A DNA stretch of 64,000 nucleotides from Canna indica. Lineage: Eukaryota > Streptophyta > Magnoliopsida > Zingiberales > Cannaceae. The stretch covers positions 34,328,501-34,392,500 of the forward strand of contig CP136890.1 of assembly GCA_034359265.1 (NCBI GenBank), given 5' to 3'. This document shows, in pieces, positions 46,356-58,193 of this stretch. The translations under genes were made by a program, and so were the position numbers. Position 1 is the stretch's first letter, and each line of letters starts with the position of its first letter. The notes below the pieces were generated by a model that worked only from the letters and a program-made list of their open reading frames with translations, made no database searches and was not told the DNA's origin.

Positions 46356-47155
46356 CTACGACGGTGGAGGAAGGTCGGGATCATCTGGCGGGTTCTAGAG
46401 TGCTTGAGTGTACACCGACGTGGACTGAGTCGATGACGATGGATCTGAGTGTACACCACTGGACTGACCTGTCATCTGCCTCAACATGGCATGCATCTCA
46501 GCCATCATTTGACTTTGTTGAGCCATCATCTCACTCTGTCGTGCGACCGTCTCCTCTAGTGTCGATATCCTCCTACTCTGATCATTAATCCTGGAGGTGG
46601 AGGGTCACTCACCGACTGTTGGAGAGGTCGGTGCCTCAAGTGGCCCGAGCACGGCTCACGGATGGCCACTATTAGCAAAGCCATAGACGCAGTTGTGATC
46701 CCAGTCACCTACAGCCTCGACCCACGCTCCCGCGTCAAAGTCCTCGGGGGTACCCTCGCGCTGCTGCGTCACCATCCGGGTGTAGGTCTCCTGCACAAGT
46801 TTGGTTTTTGTTTCATATTTTTCTTAAAACTTAAATTATAAATAAATAATGCATATTTGAAACAAATATACTTACCATGATGACTGCAGCACGGGTGTCG
46901 ATGTACTCCCCTGCCCCATATCCTCGACGGTGAGTCCGCTCAAGCATATCCATCGGGGAGGGTCGCTGGATAGTCTCGTCATCCATCACCGTCGTTTACA
47001 TTTACAAAATAAGTACATTAATGAGTACACAGAGTAACAAATAAAATATATAATTCAAAATAAGGTATAACACTTACCATGTGTCTCGCGTGCACGATAA
47101 ATGAAATAGAGCCGCTAGTGTCACGCGCTCCTCCCCCCGATATGCGATTTCTAAA
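46356..47155 (-). pseudogene. Transposase_24-type gene fragment of CACTA D
   Basis: Minus-strand exons corresponding to B exon 5 (46790-46356), exon 4 (about 46993-46877) and part of exon 3 (about 47155-47080) are visible, with GT...AG introns between. They include TPEDFDAG-like, TVGE and YTQAL-like peptides. The reading frame has several stops. Upstream exons and TNPD are deleted; the leader (47640-47340) follows. Confidence 0.75.
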
Positions 47156-48072
47156 CATTAAACATTATAAATTTAATCTAAACATTATAAACATTAAACA
47201 TTATTACCCTAATCAATTAATCCTAATTAATTAACCTAACACTAAACTAATTAAATAAAAAATAAATAAATATTAGGGTTTAACCCCAATCACACTGATT
47301 AAGGGTTAAAATTAACACCTAATTAGTGTGATTAAGGTTAAACCATAATCACACTACTGGACCGGTGTATGTACGACAACACATACATCAGCGGGATGTT
47401 TTGCCGGCCGTCGGAGGCCGGAGTCTGAAACCTTAGGGTTTCGGCCCAACCAAGCTTGACACCGGAGACAAGGAAGAGAGAGGGGGGGGTGCGACATACC
47501 TAGAGTTGAGTGAGCGGCGATTGGGCGTCAGCACGGCGAGTGGGCATCGGCGATCGATCGGCATCGGTGAGGGTGGCGATCCGGCGGCGATGGCAACATC
47601 GGTGTAGAGAGCAGAAGAAATGGGGCGGGCGAGCGTGAACGCAGAGATAAAAATTTTTATCAACAACGGCTCACTCGTCCATTAGTAAGCCATTGCTGAT
47701 GATATTTATCATCAAGCGGAAGAGGCCTTTGTTATGCCATTGCTGATAACAATTTCATTTTCACGCTGCAAGCGTGCATTGACTAAAGAGCAATGGCTAT
47801 AGAGGTCGTAAGTACGCCATTGCAGATTATTATCACATTAGCAACGGCCGACGTAACGTTTAGTACGTCATTGCGGATAACTTGTTTCCTTTACGTGCCG
47901 CATTCGCGTCATCCACTTGTTAGCAACGGCCCGAGCAGACATAACGAAGCCGTTGCAGATATATCACATCTGCAACGGACCAAGCGGTCATAAGAACGTC
48001 GTGAGTCATTGCAACGGCGTTGGCGGTCGTTGCTGATGGCCGTTGTTGATTAACACATTTCTAGTAGTGGAA

Positions 48073-48960
48073 GTTTGCATCGGAATTGAATAAAATTCCC
48101 ATGTTTGATGTGCCTCTCAAGTATTTGAGAATTCTTTTGCAACATTGCCAATGTGTTATAGAGGGATTATGCATATACTGTGAGAGTTTATTTACCGCAT
48201 AGCTAACGTTAGGTCTGGTAAATGAGAGATATTGCTATGCGCCAATGACTTTCCGAAACAAATTTGGATCTGCAGTCTTAGATGCATCATTCATGATCAG
48301 TTTGATGGAAGCAGATAATGCAGTCTTCATGCTATTAGACTCATGCATATCAAATTTCTGAAGAATATCAGTTGTATAGTTTTGTTGAGAAAGAACTAGT
48401 CCAGAGCTTGTCCGACTCACTTCAATGCCCAAAAAGTAGCTTAACAGTTGAAGCTCCTTAAGACAACCGTGATGACAACTTGGAATATATATCAGCTATC
48501 CGTTCTTTGGATGAACCTGTTAAGATCATATCGTCGACATATAGTAATAGAAGAGTTATAGAGTGAGGATCATGTAATACAAACAAGGATGTATCAGAGA
48601 CTGAATTATGAAACCCAATAGACCTTAAGTAGGTTTTTAACTCAGTGAACCATGCTTGTGGAGCTTGCTTTAAGCCATAGATGGCTTTATTAAGTTTGCA
48701 CACATGAGTCGGGTGTTCAGTATTGATGAAACTCATTGGTTGTTGCATGTAAACATCTTCATGTAAGGTGCCCTATAAAAAGGCATTATTCACATCCAGC
48801 TGAAACATATCCCAATGGAGTTTAGCTGCAAGACTTAGAATTAATCGCACGGAAGCCTGCTTAATGACTGGACTAAAGGTGTTTTTTATGTCGAGTCTAG
48901 GACGCTGATGGAAGCCTTTAGCAACTAGCTATCCTTTGAATTGATTAACTGAACCATCAG
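48073..48960 (-). pseudogene. pol: Copia F reverse transcriptase
   Basis: On the minus strand: [20 protein letters not shown] and NAFLYGTLHEDVYMQQPMSF (about 48860-48735), CKLNKAIYGLKQAPQAWF, LLLLYVDDMILTGSSKERI with the catalytic YVDD (near 48530), then MGIEVSRTSSGLVLSQQNYT (48432 on). A frameshift lies near 48450, and stops occur both upstream and after 48235. The domain is otherwise standard. Confidence 0.85.
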
Positions 48961-49163
48961 ATTTTGTTTAATCCGAAATATCCAACGACATCCAATGACA
49001 CTCTGATCTTTGCTAGCAGGTACTAATGTCCAAGTATCACTCTTAATTAAAGCATCAAATTCCTATTGCATTGCTTGTTTCCACTCGGGATGTTTGACTG
49101 CTTGTTTATATGTGGTAGAAATAGGTGAATGTATGGCTGATGTAAGGAGGGCTGAGTAATATA

Positions 49164-50410
49164 TCAGTAGGAACTCTGGGTTTGTATATGATGGATCTGG
49201 ACTTGGTTTCTATTATTCGTGGTGGTGGTTGAGTAGTAGCGGACGTGTTGACTGGTGGATGTATGGAAGCTGAGTTTTGTGGAATAGTGAAAGCTGCGGT
49301 GGTGTTTGGTTGGTGAGTGGAAACTTAATTGATGACCTCTGTTGCTGCCAAAGGATGAGTCGCCTGCAATGAAGGAGTGATTACAGAATTGGGAGTTTGG
49401 GTGACATGAAGACGGTGGTGGACATATGTCAAGAGGAATATAGTTTTGAAATGTATCAACTGTGGGAGGAATGATGGAATGGTGAATAGGAAAAACATCT
49501 ACCCAAGAGGTAACAGATGATTCTGTGATTCGAGGAGTAGATGGTGATAAATAGGTAAATGGGAATTTATGTTCAAAGAACTCAACATGTCTTGATAGAT
49601 AAGTTTTATTGGTGCTGGGATCAAGATAGATATAGCAATAGTGTTTGATGGAGTAGCCAATGAAGACACAAGGTCTTGATTTGAGATCAAATTTGTTTTG
49701 TGTGTAGGGCTTTAACCATGGAAAACAAAAGCATCCGAAAATTTTCAGGTTGGTATAGTTTGGTGGTTCATTGAATAGGCACTGATAAGGAGACTTGTTC
49801 TTAAGCGTCGGAGTTAACATGCGATTAATAAGATAAACCGCAGTTGTACATGCAAAGTACTAGTATTGTAGAGGTACTAAAGCTTGTGATAACAGAGTTA
49901 AAGATGTCTCCATTATATGACGCTATTTTCTTTCCGCAAGACTTACTCTTTGAGGAGTATAAGGAGGTGTGCATAAGTGTTGAATACCCTGATTGTTTAG
50001 GTAGTTATTGAGAGCAGTGTATTCACCAGCTCCATCAAAGAACATGCTCGTAATGGAAAGTCCAAAATAGTTTTCAACAAGCGGTATAAAAGTGAAAAAA
50101 ACATGAAGAACATCATACTTATGCTTCAAAGGAAACAACCATGTATACTTTGAGAAATGATCAACGAAGATAACATAATATTTATGACCATTAGATGAGA
50201 TTATAGTGGCAGGACCCCATACATCAGAGTATAGAAGTTCCAATGGTTTAGAGCTTTTAATTGTAGATGTAAAGAAAGGTTTTCGATGGCTTTTATTACA
50301 AGAACATGCAGTGCAATATTCTAACTGAGCAGGAAGATAAGAAAATTTAAATGTAGATAATGTAGACCACAAGGTTTTACTGTGCGGATGGCCAAGTCTC
50401 CGATGCCAAG
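49164..50410 (-). pseudogene. pol: Copia F GAG-pre-integrase and integrase
   Basis: EYCTACSCNKSHRKPF is the zinc-binding end of the pre-integrase domain. LELLYSDVWGPATIISSNGH and YYVIFVDHFSKYTWLFPLK carry the first catalytic Asp residues, and GAGEYTALNNYL with CTPPYTPQRVSLAERK complete the core. There is DGAGEY where DGGGEY is usual, and QRV replaces the usual QNG. After a gap the post-integrase part follows (PYQCLFNEPPNYTNLKIFGC; PRCVFIGYS-like), ending in a low-complexity Ser/His/Pro-rich stretch. Confidence 0.85.
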
Positions 50411-50487
50411 TGGTGATAGTGGGTCGAGGGGAAGAGGTAGAGAGAAGAGCAGAAGGTTGATCATCACTCCATTCATACAGGTTCCCT

Positions 50488-51736
50488 TTATTCTGGCCGT
50501 GAGCGAGAATGGCACCTGTATTCAGATCCTTTATTTACCAAAAAATGGTTAGGAAAGAACTCCACTAAAACATGAATTTGAATGCAGAATTTTGCAACAG
50601 AAATTAGATTCTTAGTGATAATAGGAGCATATAACACATCAGTCAATTGAAACGATGGAGATAAGGAAACTGTACCAGAATGTGAAGTTGGTATAAAATT
50701 ACCATTGCCAAGAGAAACTCCAGGTTCATCATTGAAGGATGAAACAGATTGAAGTGCATCAAAATCGGAAGTGATATGGTGTGTTGCTCCGGAGTCTAAA
50801 ACCCAACTTCTATTCTGTTTGTTCGTCTGTTCATAGAGGTTTAATTGAGGTGACTGATTGTTATTGAACCTACTCCTGCATGTCTTTGCAGAGTGCCCAA
50901 ATTTATCGCAAAGTTGGCATTGCAACCGTGATCGATTGGTGTTGGTGTTGTAGTTGAATCTCGGAGATCGAGAGCCGTTGTAGTTGTTTGGAGATTTAGA
51001 GGTATGAAACATGTTCTGCTCTCGTCGATTTTTCCACTGTTGCTTCCCATTGTTGTTTGATTGATGAGAGTAGTGTACAAAAATCACAGGCTGCTCAGTG
51101 CGAAGCTTAAGAAAGCTTTCATGGCCTGTCAGTTTGTCAAATAACTCTTCCAGTGAAATGGGAGAGTCTCGAGATCATATAGCTGCGCTGATGTCATTAA
51201 ATTCAGGACCAAGTCCACTAAGAATTTTTATTGTTAATGCTGAAGGAAACAAGTGCATCTTCCATAGATAATTCATCTGCAATCGATTTAACTTCAGTGA
51301 AGTATTTAGATATAGATTTGCCTCCCTTAGATAACAGCGAGAGGCTGTCTTGAAGGCTATAGATGCGAGATTGGAATTTGTTGGCAAATTGACTTGCCAA
51401 TTGGGTCTAGGCTTCACGAGTAGTATAATTAGTGACAAGAATAGATGCAATAGATGGATCGACGGATGCCATAATCGCATTTCGAATTAATCCATCTTGC
51501 CGGAGCCAGGATTTGTAACCTAGGTGATCAGTCGGAGGACAAGAGGAGCTATCGTCGACAAAGGCAGTGAGATCGTATCCAAGTAGAAGGAGATCGAGAT
51601 GTGTCCTCCATGTGATGTAGTTGTTGCTGCCAGTCAATTTGATAGCAAGCTAGGCAGCAGGATTAATGGTGATGACCGATCCACCATTGGTGATCAGATT
51701 TAAAACCTCGGCTGATTGAGATTCAACAGACGCCAT
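50488..51736 (-). pseudogene. gag: Copia F gag and protease
   Basis: The likely start is ATG at 51736 (MASVESQSAEVLNLITNGGS). The gag core is KLTGSNNYITWRTHLDLLLL, SLSLLSKGGKSISKYFTEVK and LSGLGPEFNDISAAI. A CCHC knuckle follows (CQLCDKFGHSAKTC, about 50910-50870), then the protease motif WVLDSGATHHITSD (about 50805). In-frame TAGs occur at 51650-51652 (CAG expected) and near 51408 (TGG expected), and frameshifts near 51230 and 51170. Confidence 0.85.
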
Positions 51737-51827
51737 GAGCTTGACGAAGAAGAAGAAAGTAGAAAAAAAATACAAGAAGGTAGAAAAAAAATAGAATTAG
51801 ATCAAAAGCCTTCTCGTTAGAGATAAT

Positions 51828-51840
51828 GACTCTGATACCA
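51828..51840 (-). other. Primer-binding site of Copia F
   Basis: On the minus strand TGGTATCAGAGTC directly follows the 5' LTR, complementary to initiator tRNA-Met. Confidence 0.9.
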
Positions 51841-52080
51841 TATTGGAACTAGGAATTGATGCAAGCAAATCAAGAATGATTCATTTAACAATGATCATTT
51901 ACATCAGGTTTTATAGGCAATAGAGCAGAGGATAAAAAAACAGGCGTGGCTGATCATGGGAAATTAGGAGCATGAAGACGTGACTACGAGCTCAGATCGT
52001 GGCACGAGCTCTCAGATATTTTGGAGCTGATGTGACTACGAGAAGTTTCTAATGGTTGAATTAAATTAACTCCACTAATA
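51841..52080 (-). repeat. 5' LTR of Copia F
   Basis: Partner of 40679-40921. Its upstream border is ATCCT at 52081, which restores the LINE reading frame (SLIL before, RFYNIVPR after). Confidence 0.95.
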
Positions 52081-52648
52081 ATCCTCAGATTCTATAATAT
52101 TGTCCCTCGTATCAAAAGGCCCTTCCGAATTGAGGTCTATTGGCTGAAATTAACTCCAGCTTCTCCCTCTTCAACGGCATCATGGGTCCACTTCTGGAAA
52201 CTACTTCGTCAGACTATCACCCAATGGGATCAACTGGAGCGGAAGAACACGAACACGTGCAGGCTTGCCCTTGAGCAATCCATCCACCTCTTCGACGTGA
52301 TTGCGGAAGATCATGAACTCTCTGAGGTCGAGCTTGTTGAACTCATAAGCTTTAAATGCCAATTGGACGATCTATACTAGACTGAAGACTCTTATTGGCG
52401 CAAGCGCGCCAAGAGGTGTTGGATTCATGAGGGAGACCGAAACACTCGTTTTTTCCACAGATGCACCTCCATGAGACTCAAGCAAAACTAAATTCACTCT
52501 CTTCATCAATGACGGGGGACATCTCCGATCATGGATCCATTCACACGGTCTTTAGAAATTTCTATATCGGTCTCCTTGGTTCGGAGGTTCCCCCCCCTTC
52601 TTGGTATAAGCTACAATCTATTGCCCATCAGCAAGTCGCAAGACGACT
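52081..52648 (+). pseudogene. LINE ORF2 linker between endonuclease and RT
   Basis: The frame reads RFYNIVPRIKRPFRIEVYWL, then WVHFWKLLRQTITQWDQLER, the usual region between the two enzymatic domains in plant L1 elements. Further on is WKRAKRCWIHEGDRNTRFFH-type sequence near 52405-52460. A stop sits near 52376. Element J interrupts at 52649. Confidence 0.7.
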
Positions 52649-54594
52649 TGTTATATTCTGTTTTTTTAAAAAAAAGAGGCTTTGTTGTAAATTTTTGAGG
52701 TGGGGGGGGGGTTATTTGAAAATTTACCTCCCCACCGTATATGAGCTGGCTCAGTCGCGTGAGAAGGGGGAAAGAAGAGGAGGTGGGATCAGCGTCGGAG
52801 GGTGAGAAATCGGAGGTCGGATCGTCGTCGGCGTCGTCGCCGGAGCCGGAATCTTGAGGTAGGAGTCTTATCTTCCTCCTTTCATTCCGTCGTATAGCTT
52901 GTTTGTTCATCGGCGGCGGCGATAGGAATCGGAGGGAGAGAGAGAGGCCGACGGAGTCGGCCGGCGAGCGGCGACGCTTGCGGCAGCCCAGCCGCTGGCC
53001 GCGGCAGCAAGCTGCTGCCCGCAGCGTGGCAGCAGCCGCTGCCGCTGCCGACGGCCCACCAGCGCCGGAGGCCGCGGGGGTGGACCGACGAGTGGTCGCC
53101 GACGGCCAGCAAGGCCGCCCGACGTGGGTCGAGCGGGGCAGGGAGGTGTAGGGCGCGAGTGTCGGGCGAAGGCAGAGAGTAGAGAGGAGAGTGGAGGGGA
53201 TATGAATAGTAACGAGTGAAGAGAGTTGTATTGTGTGAAATAGGATTGATTTGTAAATTTATGGGGGTATTTTTATAGTTGATCGTAGAGTCGTCGGATC
53301 GAGTCGAGAAGAATACCAAAGTTGGATGTTTTCGCGTGCTGAACGTCATGGTGGTGTCGGATTTCTGATCGGAGGCCGTTTGGTAGGTCTTTTCTATATT
53401 TGAGTGTTATTCGATGATTAATATTTATTAATTTAATTTGATAAATAATTAAATAATATAAAAATATTATATTGCTTTAAAGGGATGAGTTAGGGGTAAT
53501 TGGTTTGTGTGAGCTTGAGTTTGATTCCCGTTGTGGCCGATGAATTATCGATGGCTGAAATGACGGATTTATCCTTTTGCCTCGATCTGCTTGATATTGC
53601 TTCTAATTCCGTTGAACTCATGTTGCATATTGTTGTTGGACATGCCATGTAGATAATTGCATGTGTTATTGTTGATCATGGTGATATGCATTATTGATGT
53701 TGATATTTGATCATGATATGTCATGTATGATATTATATATGTTGTTACTTATGGTGTTATTCTTTTGATCATATCATCATTCGAAGTTGTTATATTGTTG
53801 ATATCGGTGATGTTATTTGTTATCCATTGATCATGGTGATACACTTTGTTGCATTGTTGGAGTTGAGTTGTCGACCTGGAGGCTACGGCCTCGAAGAGGA
53901 CTTCGGTCCAGGACCATTTTATTGTGGTACCGTCCAGACATGGGTGAGGGTATGGATATTGACTAGTCACTTTGGGCACCTTCGGGTGTGCGGATGTCGG
54001 ATACGACGCCCGTCGGGCTACCTGCTTGGTGGGGGTAGTCGCGTCGCCATTGGAGCGGACGGTTGATGCCACTCTACGAGTGTTAGAGTGTGGGGTTTTT
54101 ACCCAACGGTCCATACGCTCAATGATTTGGTCAACGTTGATTAGGAGTAGGTGTGGAGCATTTGTTGTACATCTATCGCCTTTGACTGCATCTTAGGCGA
54201 TATTGTTGTTTATTGTTGAGTTGACATCTTATTCATATTGTTGATCATATTGTGATTCTCCTACTCAGCATTCGCTGACTCCTATTGTATTGCTTCAGAC
54301 TTGCAGGGGTGAGTTGTTGATCTATATATCGAGGTGTAGATAGTTGATAGACATCATGTAGATCTGGAGCTCTAATATGGCGACAGCTTTTGTATCTTAT
54401 CTTATTTTGTCGTCTTTTGATATTGATGATTTTGGAGTTTTGGAAATATATATTATTAAATATGCTTGATTATGATTTATGATTTGGATTCGTGGTTTTT
54501 CCTTCCGCGGCACGGTGTTCGGATCGCCCACTGTCGCGCGTCGGAACGGGGCCGCCTCGGGGCAATGGGGGTGGACTCGAACCGGGGCGTGACA
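52649..54594 (+). repeat. 5' LTR of element J
   Basis: T-rich start, a G run (52682-52692), a GC-rich block (52900-53150), then AT-rich sequence. It differs from its partner mainly in the G-run length and in the GC-rich block near 52985-53040. The open frames in the GC-rich part are on both strands and not conserved as proteins. Confidence 0.95.
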
Positions 54595-54602
54595 GTATTT
54601 AT

Positions 54603-54615
54603 TGGTATCAGAGCC
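54603..54615 (+). other. Primer-binding site of element J
   Basis: TGGTATCAGAGCC lies eight bases after the 5' LTR, complementary to initiator tRNA-Met. Confidence 0.9.
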
Positions 54616-54734
54616 TAGGATTTAATGTTAGGTTAAGGTTAAGAGTCTAGGTGTCTTACCTTAGCGATAATGTTTTTTGGTGTAGAAGTTAAGTTGTAAG
54701 CTTTACCTAAAATTTTTGTTCTATTTGTAGAGAG

Positions 54735-56183
54735 ATGGCATCGAGGGGCAGTGTTGGGCGTGCGAGGGGTCTTGGAGACCCGGGTGCAGATCAGGATCGG
54801 GTGGCGATTCCTCAGCGAGCACGTACCACTCAGGTTGCGGCTTCAACTGTCAGGGGTCGAGGTGGACGAGCTAGTCGGGGTGCTCGTTAGACAGGTCGCA
54901 CTGCTGGTGGCAGGGGGCGCGGTCGGGGCACTCTGGTGCGTGTTCCTGTAGAGGAGGTGCATGATTTCACTCCTAGGGCTGGAGTGGGAGCGGAGGAGGT
55001 AGTTGCTGAGGTAGTACCAGTAGTCCCTCAAGCTGCTGGAGAGGGCTCGGCGGTGCATGTTCATGTGGCACCCCAGCCTCAGTATGTGATGCTTGTTCCG
55101 GGATCTTATGGAGTTCTTGGTGGAGTGGAATCATGGGAGTCTCGCATGCTAAGGTTCCATCAGCTTGGCAAGGAGTGCTTTGGTAGTTTTGGGGGTAGTA
55201 CAGATCCAATGATAGCTAGGAGATGGTTGGCAGGGGTAGAGGATACCTTCAAGGCACTTAGGTGCAAGGAGGAAGAGAAGGTGGAGCTGGCCACCTTTTA
55301 TTTGATTGATGGAGCCAGAGAGTGGTGGAGGTCACAGGTTGCTGTTAGAGATGAAGTTGATGTTTCTTGGGCAGAATTCAGAGTTGTGTTCTTTTAGAAA
55401 TACTTCCCAGTGACATTCCGCCAGCAGAAGAAGCAGGAGTTTCTCGATCTACGTTAGGGGAGTCGTACCGTAGCAGAGTACGAGGCAGAATTCGATCGTT
55501 TGTCAGAGTTTTGTCCGCAGATGGTGGCGACCGAGGAGGACAAAGCAGAGCATTTCTTCAGAGGTCTGAATTTTGCTATTCAGGATCGGATGTCCAGTCA
55601 TGACGACCTAGGGAACTACAGTCGGGTGGTGGCTCGAGCACTTCTAGTTGAGCGTATTCACTCGATGATCACACAACAGAAGCAGAAAGATCGCCAAGAT
55701 CGACCGCCACTTCCACTAGTTGCAGGAGGACAGGATATGAGCCAAGGAAGCCATAGAGCTCAAGCCCAGCCATCCCAGAGTGGGTATGTCAGTGGTTACT
55801 TCAGGCCGCAGAAGATGGCAAAGACGTATTCCTCTCAGACACAAGGATCGTCCCAGCCTTCACTGGCAGTTCGAGATCAGATATCAGGAGTCAGACCGGC
55901 AGATCAGACAGGAGTCAAGACTGACCACTGCTTCAGATGTGGAGACAGTGGTCACTTTGCTAGAGACTGTCCCAGAGGTGGCAATGTGTGCTATCACTGC
56001 AAGCAGCCCGGCCACATCAGCAGGAGTTGCCCAGCTAAGGGGACAGCGGAGACTTCACAGCAGCAGTCGAGAGAGCAGAATCAGGGTCAGAGGCAATACC
56101 ATTCAGATGCAGAGCCTTCTTGGGAGCGTGAGGAGGATATCAGAGATCGCTTCCCACACTTGTTCGACCCTGCAGGTACATAA
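54735..56183 (+). pseudogene. gag: Gypsy-type gag with three in-frame TAG stops
   Basis: From ATG 54735, a Gly/Arg-rich start (TVRGRGGRASRGAR) leads to the gag core (FGGSTDPMIARRWLAGVEDT; EWWRSQVAVRDEVDVSWAEF; KYFPVTFRQQKKQEFL; EYEAEFDRLSEF) and two CCHC knuckles (CFRCGDSGHFARDC and CYHCKQPGHISRSC). It ends at 56183 with TAA. TAG codons interrupt one continuous frame at about 54888, 55398 and 55455; the third clearly replaces CAG (L-Q-G in the family). No frameshift is needed. Gag would package the element's RNA. Confidence 0.9.
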
Positions 56184-56202
56184 ATTTGGAGGACCAAATT
56201 TC

Positions 56203-56217
56203 TTAAGGAGGGGGGGA
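56203..56217 (+). other. Polypurine tract of element J
   Basis: AAGGAGGGGGGGAT directly precedes the 3' LTR start TGTTATATTC. Confidence 0.8.
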
Positions 56218-58193
56218 TGTTATATTCTGTTTTTAAAAAAAAGAGGCTTTGTTGTAAATTTTTGAGGTGTGGGGGGGGGGGGGGGGGGGGGGGGTTATTT
56301 GAAAATTTACCTCCCCACCGTATATGAGCTGGCTCAGTCGCGTGAGAAGGGGGCGAGAAGAGGAGGTGGGATCGGCGTCGGAGGGTGAGAAATCGGAGGT
56401 CGGATCGTCGTCGGCGTTGTCGCTGGAGTCGGAATCTTGAGGTAGGAGTCTTATCTTCCTCCTTTCATTCCATCGTATAGCTTGTTTGTTCATCGGCGGC
56501 GGCGATAGGAATCGGAGGGAGAGAGAGAGGCCGACGGAGTCGGCCGGCGAGTGGTGAGGCTCGCGGCAGCCCAACCGCTGCCCGCGACGCCGGGCCGCAC
56601 GACCCTGGCGGTCGCTGGCCGCGGCAGCAAGCTGCTGCACGCTGCCGCTGCCGACGGCCCACCAGCGCCGGAGGCCGCGGGGGTGGACCGACGAGTGGTC
56701 GCCGACGGCCAGCAAGGCCGCCCGGCGTGGGTCGAGCGGGGCAGGGAGGTGTAGGGCGCGAGTGTCGGGCGAAGGCAGAGAGTAGAGAGGAGAGTGGAGG
56801 GGATATGAATAGTAACGAGTGAAGAGAGTTGTATTGTGTGAAATAGGATTGATTTGTAAATTTATGGGGGTATTTTTATAGTTGATCGTAGAGTCGTCGG
56901 ATCGAGTCAAGAAGAATACCAAAGTTGCATGTTTTCGCGTGCTGAACGTCATGGTGGTGTCGGATTTCTGATCGGAGGTCGTTTGGTAGGTCTTTTCTAT
57001 ATTTGAGTGTTATTCGATGATTAATATTTATTAATTTAATTTGATAAATAATTAAATAATATAAAAATATTATATTGCTTTAAAGGGATGAGTTAGGGGT
57101 AATTGGTTTGTGTGAGCTTGAGTTTGATTCCCGTTGTGGCCGATGAATTATCGATGGTTGAAATGACGGATTTATCCTTTTGCCTCGATCTGCTTGATAT
57201 TGCTTCTAATTCCGTTGAACTCATGTTGCATATTGTTGTTGGACATGCCATGTAGATAATTGCATGTGTTATTGTTGATCATGGTGATATGCATTATTGA
57301 TGTTGATATTTGATCATGATATGCCATGCATGATATTATGTTGTTACTTATGGTGTTATTCTTTTGATCATATCATCATTCGAAGTTGTTATATTGTTGA
57401 TATCGGTGATGTTATTTGTTATCCATTGATCATGGTGATACACTTTGTTGCATTGTTGGAGTTGAGTTGTCGACCTGGAGGCTACGGCCTCGAAGAGGAC
57501 TTCGGTCCAGGACCATTTTATTGCGGTACCCTCCAGACATGGGTGAGGGTATGGATATTGACTAGTCACTTTGGGCACCTTCGAGTGTGCGGATGTCGGA
57601 TACGACGCCCGTCGGGCTACCTGCTTGGTGGGGGTAGTCGCGTCGCCGTTGGAGCGGACGGTTGATGCCACTCTACGAGTGTTAGAGTGTAGGGTTTTTA
57701 CCCAACGGTCCATACGCTCAATGATTTGGTCGACGTTGATTAGGAGTAGGTGTGGAGCATTTGTTGTACATTTATCGCCTTTGACTGCATCTTAGGCCAT
57801 ATTGTTGTTTATTGTTGAGTTGACATCTTATTCATGTTGTTGATCATATTGTGATTCTCCTACTCAGCATTCGCTGACTCCTATTGTATTGCTTCAGACT
57901 TGCAGGGGTGAGTTGTTGATCTATACATCGAGGTGTAGATAGTTGATAGACATCATGTAGATCTGGAGCTCTAATATGGCGACAGCTTTTGTATCTTATC
58001 TTATTTTGTCGTCTTTTGATATTGATGATTTTGGAGTTTTGTAAATATATATTATTAAATATGCTTGATTATGATTTATGATTTGGATTCGTGGTTTTTC
58101 CTTCCGCTGCGCGGTGTTCGGATCGCCCACTGTCGCGCGTCGGAACGGGGCTGCCTCAGGGCAATGGGGGTGGACCCGAACCGGGGCGTGACA
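56218..58193 (+). repeat. 3' LTR of element J
   Basis: Partner of the 5' LTR. It contains a run of 24 G (56271-56294) where the partner has about 11. Confidence 0.95.

Larger units (their letters stand above)
41410..48069 (-). mobile_element. CACTA element D, TSD GAA, hosts CACTA C
   Basis: The left end CACTACTGGAATAACG and right end ...CACATTTCTAGTAGTG are flanked by GAA (41407-41409 and 48070-48072). Subterminal CAGCAACGG-type repeats lie at 41440-41890 and 47650-48060. Gene fragments and the leader read on the minus strand, so its 5' end is at 48069. Without element C it is about 2.5 kb and lacks TNPD. Its ends are more degraded than those of A-C. Confidence 0.9.
40679..52080 (-). mobile_element. 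Copia element F with nested CACTA D and C, TSD ATCCT
   Basis: LTRs of 243 and 240 bp (40679-40921 and 51841-52080) begin TATTAGTGGAGTTAA and end CCTAGTTCCAATA on the minus strand. ATCCT flanks at 40674-40678 and 52081-52085. All Copia domains are present in minus-strand order: gag, protease, integrase, RT, RNase H. Without CACTA D the element is about 4.7 kb, normal for Copia. It contains stops and frameshifts. Confidence 0.95.
52649..58193 (+). mobile_element. LTR retrotransposon J, gag-only, TSD CGAC(T/C)
   Basis: Two long LTRs (52649-54594 and 56218-58193) begin TGTTATATTCTG and end CCGGGGCGTGACA. The flanks are CGACT (52644-52648) and CGACC (58194-58198). An initiator-tRNA-Met primer site and a G-rich polypurine tract border a 1.6-kb interior that codes only for a Gypsy-type gag. 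With no pol it is non-autonomous. It is inserted in the LINE linker and is close to identical between LTRs over most of their length, so it is probably recent. Confidence 0.95.

Noticed and set aside
52882..53349. 155-residue minus-strand open frame, also at 56233-56952
   Set aside because: It lies wholly in the GC-rich part of the J LTR, is copied only because the LTR is, and does not resemble a protein.
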